Below, in pieces: positions 16,470 to 27,000 of a DNA stretch of 50,416 bases; position 1 is the stretch's first letter; the number at the start of each line of letters is the position of its first letter. The notes beneath the pieces were generated by a model, which worked only from the letters and a program-made list of their open reading frames with translations, ran no database searches and had not been told where the DNA came from. Both the position numbers and the translations under genes were made by a program. The DNA comes from Anaerolinea sp. (GTDB taxonomy: Bacteria > Chloroflexota > Anaerolineae > Anaerolineales > Villigracilaceae). The DNA lies in assembly GCA_020719725.1 (NCBI GenBank), contig DYPU01000009.1, positions 1 to 50,416 on the forward strand, in the 5' to 3' direction.

Positions 16470-17798
16470 ATGACAACCTATCATTTTCCGCGAGGGTTTT
16501 TGTGGGGAACGGCAACCGCTTCTCACCAAGTTGAAGGGAATAACACCAATAACAACTGGTATCGCTGGGAACAGGATGGAAAAACCAAACACCATTCTGG
16601 CCTGGCTTGTGATTGGTGGGGGGGGCGCTGGCGCGAGGACATGGATCGCGCTGTCGAAACCGGCCAGAACGCGCATCGTTTCTCGATTGAGTGGAGTCGC
16701 ATTCAGCCTGAGCCAGATCGGTGGGATGAAGATGCGCTGGAAAAATACCGCGCCATGGCGCGTGGCATGGTGGAACGCGGTATCACTCCTATGGTCACGC
16801 TTCACCACTTTACCGACCCGTTCTGGTTATATGAGCGCTGTGGTTGGGAAAAAGAAGAGACTGTCGCCCTTTTTGAAAAATATGTTCGCAAAGTAGTTGA
16901 AGCGCTCAAAGAATATGTCAATCTGTGGACAACCATCAACGAACCCAATATTTACTCCTTAAGCGGCTATGTCTCCGGGGATTTTCCGGCCTGTAATAAA
17001 GGCTTGGCCGTGGCAGTGCGCGTTCTTGCCAATTTACTGCGCGGGCACGCTGCCGCATATCACGTCATTCATCAAATTCAACCAGAGGCGCGGGTTGGTT
17101 ATGCCCTGCACTATCGCCCCATGGTTCCGGCCAATTCCTGGTCTCCACTTGACCGGTTAATGCGTAACATCCAGTATAGCGGCGTGAACCTGGCTTTTCC
17201 AACCGGCATTTCAACTGGTGTCATACGCACCCCGCTTGGAAAAATTTCTATCCCGCAAGCCAGGGGAACTCAGGATTTTCTGGGCCTAAATTACTATTCG
17301 GTGGACACCGTCAAATTTGATCTGACCAAAGCCAAAGAAATGTTTGGCAAGCGTTTCTATCCTGCCGATTCCGATTTTAGCGCCACCAAGTTCATCGCCA
17401 ACATTCCCGAAGGTCTGTATCAATCGATTGAGTGGATTGCCAAAACCTATCCCGATTTGCCCATTCTTATCACCGAAAATGGCGTTGAAGACCCCGCCGA
17501 TGCCATGCGTCCGCGTTACCTGGCCCAACACCTGCACCAGGCCTGGCGAGCCGTCAACTATGGTTTTCCGGTCAAAGGCTATTTCCATTGGTCACTGGTT
17601 GATAATTTTGAATGGGAGCGCGGCTGGACGCAGCGCTTTGGCTTGTGGGGCCTGGAGGTCGAGACCCAGGCCCGCATCCGCCGCCCCAGCGTCGATTTTT
17701 ATGCAGCTATTTGCAAAGAAAACGGCATTTCGCGCGCAATGGTCGAGCAGTACGCGCCCGAAGTGCTGGAAAAGATTTTTCCCAACGTAACCCCCTAA
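16470..17798 (+). CDS. Glycoside hydrolase family 1 beta-glucosidase/galactosidase
   Basis: A 442-residue retaining beta-glycosidase with a (beta/alpha)8 barrel, the usual GH1 length. The N-terminal signature is FPRGFLWGTATASHQVEG. The acid/base is Glu158 in TINEPN and the nucleophile Glu336 in ITENGVED. Trp residues of the aglycone and glucose sites appear in YFHWSLVDNFEWERGW. No signal peptide is seen, so it acts in the cytoplasm on imported beta-linked disaccharides. ATG 16470 follows GGAGG with 9-nt spacing. It sits between rlmB and the APH-like kinase with short gaps, suggesting a common transcript without an obvious functional theme. Confidence 0.92.
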   Translation: MTTYHFPRGFLWGTATASHQVEGNNTNNNWYRWEQDGKTKHHSGLACDWWGGRWREDMDRAVETGQNAHRFSIEWSRIQPEPDRWDEDALEKYRAMARGMVERGITPMVTLHHFTDPFWLYERCGWEKEETVALFEKYVRKVVEALKEYVNLWTTINEPNIYSLSGYVSGDFPACNKGLAVAVRVLANLLRGHAAAYHVIHQIQPEARVGYALHYRPMVPANSWSPLDRLMRNIQYSGVNLAFPTGISTGVIRTPLGKISIPQARGTQDFLGLNYYSVDTVKFDLTKAKEMFGKRFYPADSDFSATKFIANIPEGLYQSIEWIAKTYPDLPILITENGVEDPADAMRPRYLAQHLHQAWRAVNYGFPVKGYFHWSLVDNFEWERGWTQRFGLWGLEVETQARIRRPSVDFYAAICKENGISRAMVEQYAPEVLEKIFPNVTP

Positions 17799-17805
17799 CC
17801 TGAAG

Positions 17806-18720
17806 ATGTGTTTGCCCGATACCTTCATTTACAACATCCGCAATTCCTTTGGCGCAGAAGGTGAGCGCTGGCTCTCAGATTTGCCAGCATTGCTAAAAAA
17901 AACGGCCCGCCGCTGGGGTTTATCCCTGGGCGCGCCGTTTTCGCTTTCCTACAACTATGTCTGCGTCGCATCACGCGCCGACGGGACCGAAGTTGTCTTA
18001 AAATTGGGTGTCCCCAACCGTGAATTGAACAGCGAAATAGCCGCCCTGCGCCTGTTTGATGGCAATGCCGCCTGCCGTTTGCTGGACGCCGACGATGCGA
18101 ATTTTGCTTTTTTATTAGAACGCCTGCGACCAGGGCAAACACTCGCGAGTGTGGCCGATGACGAAGCCCGGACTTGGATCGCTTGCGATATCATGACTCG
18201 CATCTGGCAGCCTGCCCCGCCCGAATTGCCGTTCATTCCTCTTTCGGAATGGTTTGACGCGTTGGATGATCTGCGTCCACGCTATGGCGGCGCAACTGGC
18301 CCTTTTCCACGCTGGCTGGTAGAGCGGGCCGAGGCACTTTTGCCGGATTTATTGCACCCGTCAAACCCAGCGCTGCTAATTCATGGTGATTTTCACCATT
18401 TTAACGTGCTCAATAGCGAGCGTAGCGAATGCGGCTGGCTGGCGATAGACCCCAAAGGCGTGGTCGGCCCGCCTGGCTATGAAGTTGGCCCACTCCTGAT
18501 TAATCCCTGGGGCGATTTTCTAAAAACAGCTAATCCTAGCCAATTAACTGCGTGTCGCCTGGCGATTTTGAGCGAGCATTTGGGGCTGGAGCGCAGTTTG
18601 TTGCGCGATTGGGGGCTGTGCCATTGCCTGCTTTCGGCCTGGTGGGATATATCTGACGAGAATACTGGCGGGGAATATCCCCTGGCCTGCGCCGAAATTA
18701 TTGCCAGCGCGCTGGTTTAA
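17806..18720 (+). CDS. Aminoglycoside phosphotransferase-like kinase (APH(6)/hydroxyurea-resistance family)
   Basis: A 304-residue protein with the bilobal APH kinase fold. The nucleotide-lobe lysine is in EVVLKLGVPNRELNSEIAAL. The catalytic loop is LIHGDFHHFNVL near residue 198, and the metal-binding Asp is in WLAIDPKGVVGPPGYEVG, the pattern seen in the streptomycin 6-phosphotransferase and StrB/APH_6_hur group. Homologues in environmental genomes often have no proven antibiotic role, so resistance should not be assumed. It starts 7 nt after the GH1 stop codon with only a weak ribosome site. Its stop overlaps that of the convergent MgtC-like gene by 4 nt. Confidence 0.82.
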   Translation: MCLPDTFIYNIRNSFGAEGERWLSDLPALLKKTARRWGLSLGAPFSLSYNYVCVASRADGTEVVLKLGVPNRELNSEIAALRLFDGNAACRLLDADDANFAFLLERLRPGQTLASVADDEARTWIACDIMTRIWQPAPPELPFIPLSEWFDALDDLRPRYGGATGPFPRWLVERAEALLPDLLHPSNPALLIHGDFHHFNVLNSERSECGWLAIDPKGVVGPPGYEVGPLLINPWGDFLKTANPSQLTACRLAILSEHLGLERSLLRDWGLCHCLLSAWWDISDENTGGEYPLACAEIIASALV

Positions 18721-19343
18721 TAATCCAATAAAACAACTTGCGGGTCACGCGCTGTTTTTCGCGCAAATTCTTCTTGTTTTGCCAATGGCCCGCGGGTATC
18801 CCATTCGCAGCTAAACCGGTCGGCCTGTTTATATTCGCGTTTTTGCAAGACCCGAATCTGCAATTTGTGGAACAGATTATCGAGTTCATCCAACTTTTTT
18901 GTGCTGGTAGCGCTGATGAGGTAAGTGCGCACCTCGCGGCCTCGCGCGTCTAGCCAACGGTCGATGCGGGCAAAAATCCATAGGACGGCAATCACCATTA
19001 GCCCGGTAGCCGCCGCCAGCGCAAACTCTCCCAGCCCAATCGCCATGCCCATCGCGGCAGCCGCCCAAATAGAAGAAGCGGTAGTGAGTCCTTTGACGCG
19101 CCCTTCGGTAAAAAGGATAGCTCCCGCCCCCAAAAAACCAACTCCGCTGACAATATTCGCGGAAATTCGGTCTCCTTCACCCAGTTTGAGTGAAAGAATT
19201 GTGAATAGGGTAGCCCCAACCGTAATCAGGGTAATGGTGCGTAGTCCGGCGCTTTTGTTGTGCATTTCACGTTCAAGGCCAATAATGGCTCCGATCAGCA
19301 GCGCCACGGCCAGTTTTGTAAAATCTTCTGGAGAGATATACAT
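18717..19343 (-). CDS. MgtC/SapB-family membrane protein
   Basis: A 208-residue protein with the MgtC core of about five helices. Signatures are LAVALLIGAIIGLEREMHNK, SAGLRTITLITVGATLFTI, SGVGFLGAGAILFTEGRVKG and LTTASSIWAAAAMGMAIGLG. A cytoplasmic ACT-like C-terminal domain follows (about residues 130-205). MgtC proteins are linked to growth at low magnesium and to control of the F-ATPase or envelope physiology. ATG 19343 was chosen because AAAGGAA lies 9 nt upstream; a TTG 18 nt earlier is less likely. A strong intrinsic terminator ends only about 16 nt before this ATG, leaving no room for a separate downstream promoter, so expression probably depends on readthrough. Confidence 0.88.
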   Translation of the reverse strand: MYISPEDFTKLAVALLIGAIIGLEREMHNKSAGLRTITLITVGATLFTILSLKLGEGDRISANIVSGVGFLGAGAILFTEGRVKGLTTASSIWAAAAMGMAIGLGEFALAAATGLMVIAVLWIFARIDRWLDARGREVRTYLISATSTKKLDELDNLFHKLQIRVLQKREYKQADRFSCEWDTRGPLAKQEEFARKTARDPQVVLLDY

Positions 19344-19359
19344 GCCAGTATTTCCTTTC

Positions 19360-19402
19360 AAAATAAATCGGGCAACCCCAAAAGGGTTGCCCGATTTATT
19401 TT
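19360..19402 (-). terminator. Terminator/attenuator between plsY and the mgtC-like gene
   Basis: A 19-bp perfect stem: AAAATAAATCGGGCAACCC (19360-19378) and GGGTTGCCCGATTTATTTT (19384-19402), loop CAAAA. On the minus strand it gives a GC-rich hairpin followed by GATTTATTTT, directly ahead of the mgtC ribosome site. T-rich flanks on both strands make it bidirectional. Confidence 0.85.
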
Positions 19403-19419
19403 ACACGGTTTTTCAGAGG

Positions 19420-20100
19420 TTATTTTGTCTGTTCTTCTCGCCTGGCTTTTAGTTTGCCGTGCAAGCTAATGCTGACCACTCGTTCGCTGCCATTCATCAG
19501 CTTTTTTAGGTTGGGGCGCAAGGCCCACAATAAGAGCATTTCAGCCAAAATGCCATATAATACATAAATCCAGGGGGAGTATCCCAGCCAGGCGCGTATG
19601 GCAAAGACAATGATGGCGGCCAGGGCTACGCTCATGGTTGTTACAGAGGCATAGCCAAGTCCAAAAAACACCAATGCGCCAAAGGGGATGACAATTAAGG
19701 CCGAAACTGGCCACAACCCGAGTGCGCCGCCTGCGGCTGGGCCGCCCCCTGCTCCACCGCGCAGCCGTTTGAATTTGCCATTTTTGTCAAACTCAGGCAG
19801 GTAGGCCGAGTAATTATGACCAAGAATCGCCGCTACTGGTGCCAAAACGTAAATCCACTCGTTTGTGGTAAAGGCCTGAGCAATCCAGACCGCCGCCGCG
19901 CTTTTGAGAATATCCATGAAGGCGGTGCCTAATCCGGCCCAAAAACCGGCAGCGCGCAAGGCATTAGTGCCACCTGTGCGTCCGCTTTCTACCGTGCGAA
20001 TGTCTTTCCCTGTTTTCAACTTGACGATAATCAATCCAAATGGGATTGAGCCGAGCAAGTAGCCGAGCAAAACCAGCCCTGAATCAATCAAGAACTGCAT
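19420..20100 (-). CDS. plsY: PlsY-family acyl-phosphate:glycerol-3-phosphate acyltransferase, variant motif
   Basis: A 226-residue polytopic protein of the first step of phospholipid synthesis, transferring an acyl group from acyl phosphate to glycerol 3-phosphate. The N-terminus LLGYLLGSIPFGLIIVKL and the motif SGRTGGTNALRAAG match PlsY motif 1 (S-G-N-x-G-x-T-N type). The second motif, usually GGKGVAT, is replaced by RLRGGAGGGPAAGG after an insertion DKNGKFKR. This changes the glycine-rich phosphate loop and suggests either a lineage variant or a different acyl substrate. GGAGG lies upstream of ATG 20100. The gene lies upstream of the mgtC-like gene, separated from it by the strong hairpin. 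Confidence 0.85.
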   Translation of the reverse strand: MQFLIDSGLVLLGYLLGSIPFGLIIVKLKTGKDIRTVESGRTGGTNALRAAGFWAGLGTAFMDILKSAAAVWIAQAFTTNEWIYVLAPVAAILGHNYSAYLPEFDKNGKFKRLRGGAGGGPAAGGALGLWPVSALIVIPFGALVFFGLGYASVTTMSVALAAIIVFAIRAWLGYSPWIYVLYGILAEMLLLWALRPNLKKLMNGSERVVSISLHGKLKARREEQTK

Positions 20101-20226
20101 CCTCTTGCCTCCGTTGATGATTTTGTGTGAGATGTTGGATTACTCAAACTAGCGGAACGTATTTTTGTTTAAAAGGTAACACAAAAAAAACAAGATAGTT
20201 GCATTTGGTGAGGTTTGCAGGCTGGG

Positions 20227-21042
20227 CTATTTCAAAAGAAAAGCGGCTAACCAGAAAATGCCAAAATAAATCCCGGCTTCAGCCAAAGCGCGGCGTGGGG
20301 TTGCGGTTTCACCCTGATTGATTGCTAATCCGGTCAGGGCATAAACGGGCGACAATACCACCAGCCCGTATTGAACGGGGGAAACCGGCCAATAGTGCAT
20401 GACAGCCGCAATTTGAGTGGTAATGAGGGCAATTCCAATGGCCCATTGCCACTCCCAACGACCATTAAGCCGCAGGTGTAGCGCCCGTAAACTGACCAGG
20501 CCAGCAGCGGGGAAAATCACCAGCAAAATTAGCGCCAGACGCGCTCCGGCATATTCCAGGCTGGCAGCTAGAAGAAGGAAGATTGAAAAAGAAACAGCAA
20601 TTAGACCGGCTGATGCCAAGGTGTAGCGCGTATCAGACGAATCGAGCACGATATATTCGGAGACATAGGTCATCAACAGGAGAATTGTCCCCAGAAATAA
20701 ACCAAGCCACCAAGCCGGGCCAGAAGGTAAGTTGTAGAGCGATATTCCAAGCACAAAAGCGGTTAGCGCGGGCAAAAGCCAATATTGCACACTGATTTCT
20801 GACGCAAAATTGGGGTGACTACGCAGCAGCCAATCCATGCCAGCCGCGGTTAGCCCAGCTGCCAAAAAGGTGGCCGCGATATTGAGATTTAGCGGAATGG
20901 ATAGCCCAACCCCAAAGAAATTCCAATTAAAGACTGGGCTTTGAACTTCTATCAAACGAGTCAGAGCATAGGTCAGCAAAACAGCGGCAGAGAGAATACT
21001 AAGCCGGTTCGAATCGGGGGTGTGACGGAGAGCATCTGGCAT
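20227..21042 (-). CDS. Membrane protein of unknown function
   Basis: A 271-residue protein with about eight predicted helices and a short soluble N-terminus (PDALRHTPDSNRLS). Recognisable runs include LLTYALTRLIEV, FVLGISLYNLPSGPAWW and YWPVSPVQYGLVVLSPVYAL. I recognise no transporter or enzyme motif. Its promoter is unusually clear: TTCACA (21077-21072), 17 nt, TACAAT (21054-21049), then 6 nt to ATG 21042 with no Shine-Dalgarno sequence, so the mRNA is probably leaderless. It is divergent from the membrane protein/gyrB operon and followed by plsY on the same strand after about 125 nt. Confidence 0.7.
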   Translation of the reverse strand: MPDALRHTPDSNRLSILSAAVLLTYALTRLIEVQSPVFNWNFFGVGLSIPLNLNIAATFLAAGLTAAGMDWLLRSHPNFASEISVQYWLLPALTAFVLGISLYNLPSGPAWWLGLFLGTILLLMTYVSEYIVLDSSDTRYTLASAGLIAVSFSIFLLLAASLEYAGARLALILLVIFPAAGLVSLRALHLRLNGRWEWQWAIGIALITTQIAAVMHYWPVSPVQYGLVVLSPVYALTGLAINQGETATPRRALAEAGIYFGIFWLAAFLLK

Positions 21043-21048
21043 AACAGC

Positions 21049-21077
21049 ATTGTACCTTTAGTAACTTGTTTTGTGAA
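21049..21077 (-). promoter_or_regulatory. Leaderless-type promoter of the 20227-21042 gene
   Basis: TTCACA (21077-21072), 17-nt spacer, TACAAT (21054-21049), 6 nt to ATG. The expected transcription start is at the start codon. Confidence 0.65.
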
Positions 21078-21117
21078 ATGCCCGGTCTGACCCCCAATTT
21101 GTGTTATGAGATGGAAA

Positions 21118-21147
21118 TTGAATCTGCCAAGTTGGCTGTGGTAGAAT
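21118..21147 (+). promoter_or_regulatory. Promoter of the membrane protein/gyrB operon
   Basis: TTGAAT (21118-21123), 18-nt spacer, TAGAAT (21142-21147). ATG 21157 begins 9 nt after the -10 box, leaving at most a few untranslated bases. Confidence 0.6.
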
Positions 21148-21156
21148 CATCTGGTT

Positions 21157-22137
21157 ATGGAAATGCGCAATCGTGAACTCCCCCCCAGCCCACCCGGCAT
21201 TATTTCAGCTCTGATGAATGGATTTAATGTCGTTGCCAGCCATGTTGGGCTAATTTTGCTGCCGATAGCTTTCGATTTGTTTTTATGGCTTGGGCCGCGC
21301 CTAAGCCTATACAAGCTGATTCAGCCTAGCCTGCGCGAAATGGAGCATCTCGCGCTCCAGAATCCGACAATTGCAGAGAACATGACCTTTTTTACCGAAT
21401 TTTGGCGGCAAGTAAATTTATTCGGCATTTTGCGTACTTTCCCGCTTGGTGTTTTTAGCTTGATGAGCGCCAATCTTTCCCTCACTTCACCGCTTGGGGC
21501 GCGGGCAGAAGTAGAAGTTGCCGGTTTTTTAAATTTTCTGTTTTGGCTTTTGGGGTTGACGATTAGCGGCTGGCTGCTTGGTATTCTCTATTTTTACTTT
21601 GTGGCCCAAGTTGCGGCCAAAGAGCCTTTCAAACCGCTCACTTTGGGAAGATCGGTTTGGCACGGATTGCTCTTATCTGGCTTTTGGTCTTTAGCTGTGC
21701 TAATGATTAGCCTGCCTTTGTTTCTTCTAATGGGTGTGTTGTTTTTGATTAATCCGGCCATCGCATCTTTTGCCTATCTGATCATAGCCTTTCTTGCAAT
21801 GTGGCTGATGCTTCCCGTGTTCTTTTCTGGTCATGCTATTTTTGCCGATTCTCAGAACTTTTTTCGTTCCATTGTGCGTAGCTTTCGGATGATGCGCTAT
21901 GCGCTGCCCTCGCTGGGTTGGTTTGCGCTTGTATCGCTTATCATTTCGCAGGGTCTAAATTTTCTGTGGCTCGTCCCTCCGGCAGATTCGTGGATGATGC
22001 TGGTGGGCATTTTTGGACATGCTTTTATCTCAACGGCTTTACTTGCGGCCAGTTTTATCTATTATCGAGACCTGAACGCATGGGTTGAGTCGGCGTTACT
22101 TTGGATGAAGAAGCGCACCAATTCAGTTCAGGCCTAA
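21157..22137 (+). CDS. Membrane protein of unknown function upstream of gyrB
   Basis: A 326-residue protein with about six or seven predicted helices. It opens with a proline-rich [20 protein letters not shown] segment, then a first helix and a large polar loop (about residues 45-90), followed by paired helices such as [21 protein letters not shown] cytoplasmic stretch [20 protein letters not shown] lies near residue 240, reminiscent of glycerophosphoryl-diester or DUF975-type membrane domains, but no family can be named with confidence. Its stop is 14 nt before the GTG start of gyrB, so it is the first gene of that operon. The promoter leaves almost no 5' untranslated region. Confidence 0.7.
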   Translation: MEMRNRELPPSPPGIISALMNGFNVVASHVGLILLPIAFDLFLWLGPRLSLYKLIQPSLREMEHLALQNPTIAENMTFFTEFWRQVNLFGILRTFPLGVFSLMSANLSLTSPLGARAEVEVAGFLNFLFWLLGLTISGWLLGILYFYFVAQVAAKEPFKPLTLGRSVWHGLLLSGFWSLAVLMISLPLFLLMGVLFLINPAIASFAYLIIAFLAMWLMLPVFFSGHAIFADSQNFFRSIVRSFRMMRYALPSLGWFALVSLIISQGLNFLWLVPPADSWMMLVGIFGHAFISTALLAASFIYYRDLNAWVESALLWMKKRTNSVQA

Positions 22138-22151
22138 TCTTGGAGGATTCA

Positions 22152-24065
<1,914 letters not shown>

Positions 24066-24093
24066 CCAGTCGAATTATTCTGGCGAGGATGCT

Positions 24094-27000
24094 ATGAAAC
24101 AACAAGTGCCGTCACTTACACAACGCTTGGAAACATTCACGAGCGCGCTGGTATTGGTCTACCAGTTGTTCGTTCTAGTTGCTTTTATTGGCATCCCATT
24201 TTTTGCGGCTAATTACTACAATACGCCGTTTCCGGGCGCTTTTTATGAGCACACCTTGCTTATAAATGATATCGTGCCGCCCAGCGAACGCTGGGAATTG
24301 TATGCAAATGGAGCCGTTTTTAGCGATCAGATTGTTGCCATTAACGGGCAGCCTGTTCAGTCTGCGGCAAATATTCGTAAAATTTTGAGCGGTTATTTCC
24401 CGGGGGAAACACACACTTTTACCTTACGCGCCCGTGATGGGCAGATTCGAGATGTTCAGACGGTCTTGCAGAAGTTCCCGTTCCAAGACCTGTTTTCCTA
24501 TTTTATTATTCCGCTGTTTGTAGGGTTGGTTTTTGTGGGCGTAGGGCTGTGGATTTACAGCCTGCGCCGCAATGAAACTTCGGGGCGCGCGTTTGCTGTT
24601 TTGGGCGTTTCGGTGGCAATGGTCACAGGGGGGCTGTTTGACCTGTATACAACCCATTATGTTTCCTGGCTCTGGTCTTTTTCGGTTCCCATAGTTGGCG
24701 CATCAATGCTGCACATGGGCCTGGTTTTCCCTCAGGAAGCCCGGATTGTTTCAAAATACCCATATTTGCGCTGGTTAGGCTATCTTATTGCCATGCCACT
24801 GGGGATTTACTCCATCACCACCCTGGGCAATATGCAGGCCCCGTATGCTTATTTACAAGCCTGGCAGTTTTCTTATCTTTTCACCGGAATGAGTATGCTG
24901 GCCTATTTGGGGGTGATGTTCTATCGCTTAATGCCTAATTCATCTCCGGTTGTTCGGCAACAGGCGCGCACGATCTTAATTGGCTCTGTTTTGGCTTTTG
25001 GCCCGATTATTGTTTATTTACTGCGCGCGGCCTTTGTTTTTACCTACTTTACCCCGTTGTTGTTTCTGCCCATCATCATCTTCCCGATTGCTACCGGGCA
25101 CACCGTTTTGCGCTATCGCCTGGTGCGGACGGACTACATCTTGAGTCGCAGCGTTTTATACGCATTGCTCTCTGTTTTAGCGCTGGGCGGTTATCTTTTT
25201 TTGGCTGTAGCCGGGGCGATGCTGTTTGGCAGCGCCACCAATAACCCATTGCTGATAGCGCTGGCCGTTTTTCTTTCAGCTTTACTGCTTGGACCAATTC
25301 GGACACGCTTGCAAGAACTGATTGACGCCATCTTCTTTCGCGGGGAACGCGCCCATCAAGAGCAGCTTCGCAGTTATACCCGTGATCTGACCGCTGCCAT
25401 TGATGTGCGCCAGATTTTACAGATTTTACGTGAGCAAATTAGTATCAGCCTTTTGCCGGGGCAATTACATATTTTTATCTATGATCAGGCCAATGACCAA
25501 TATGTAGCTATGTCAGATGAAACTGGACGCCCCTCCAGCGATATCCGGTTTTCGTCTTCCAGCCCATTGTCGATAACGCTCCGCAAGGAAAAAATCCCGC
25601 TTTTCTTCGAGCAAGATCGCATTCCTGCCGCGGTGCAGGCCGAGCGTGGTCGTTTGGCGTTGTTGGGCGCTCAGTTGTTTGTTCCCATGCCAGGCCGCGA
25701 ACGATTGGCTGGCTGGCTGGCCCTAGGGGAACGTCTGTCTGGTGAAAACTATGACAATACCGATATCTCATTCCTCGAGGCTCTTAGCAGTCAATCAGCA
25801 GTAGCGCTGGAACGCGCCCAGGCCCTTTCTACGATGGAACATCGCGTTCACGAAATGAACATTTTGGCCCGTATCGCCCAGGGCATCAATATTACCCTGA
25901 ACTTTGATGATATCCTCGAACTTATTTACGCTCAGACCACCCAGATTGTCCCAGTTTCCGACTTGCAACTAACCCTATACAACAAAAATGCCCAAAACTT
26001 TTACTACGCTTTTTATCTTGAACAGGATGAGCGTGTCCCTCAGCGGGAGAACGCACCGCTTGCGCCTAAAAGCACGCTTTCTCAAGAAGTGATTCTGACT
26101 CGCCGCGCTATTTTGACGCAGGATTTTATCAGTCAATGTCAGGTACTTGGAATCACCTCGTATATCAAAGGGCTTTATGCCTGGTTGGGCGTTCCGCTCA
26201 ATACCGGTTCTGAGACCTTAGGCGCTCTTAGCATTTCATCCCGCGATCCCAGTGTCGTCTACACTGCTGGTCAAATGGAACTTTTGCAAGCCATTGCCGA
26301 TCAGGCCGCTGGAGCCATTGTCAAATCCAGATTATTGCAAGAAACCGAAAGGCGCGCTCAGCAGCTTTCGATTTTAAATGTTATTACTCGACAGTTGACC
26401 TCCACCCTGGAGCTTCAGCCCCTGCTTAAGAGTATTCTTGAAAATGCGGTGAACATTATCAATACTGAAGCAGGTAGCTTATTTTTGGTGGATGAACAAA
26501 CCGACGAATTAATCTTTCAGGTTACGGTTGGCCCGGTTGCGTCCAACTTGGTCGGGCAACGGTTGCCCCCCGGGACAGGTTTCGTCGGCAAAGCGGTGAT
26601 TGCCCGTCAGCCGGTGATCGTCAACGATGTTCAGGCTACCAATACCTGGAGTTCTGATACGGATAAACAGACCGGCTTTATTACCAAGGCCATTCTCGTT
26701 GTTCCGATGGAAGTCAAAGACCGCATCATTGGCGTTATCGAAATCATCAACAAGCGCGATGGTTTGCCCTTCGGCTCCGAAGACCAGAATCTGCTTTCAG
26801 CTTTTGCTGGTCAGGCGGCGGTGGCTATTGAAAATGCCCGATTATATACGCTCACAGATCAAGAGCTAACCGCCCGCGTCGAGGAACTTTCAGTCATGCA
26901 GCGCATCGACCGAGAACTGAACGCCAGCCTCGAGCTTGATCGCGCCATGCGCATTACGCTCGAATGGGCCATGCGCCAATCCAAGGCTGATGCGGGATTT

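Noticed and set aside
17806-18720. Calling the APH-like gene a streptomycin resistance determinant
   Set aside because: The fold and motifs fit APH(6), but no mobile context is present and environmental homologues are diverse, so resistance cannot be claimed from sequence alone.
22101-22151. ATG 22101 as the gyrB start
   Set aside because: It overlaps the previous gene by 37 nt, and the extra residues do not resemble a GyrB N-terminus. GTG 22152 has a GGAGG site.
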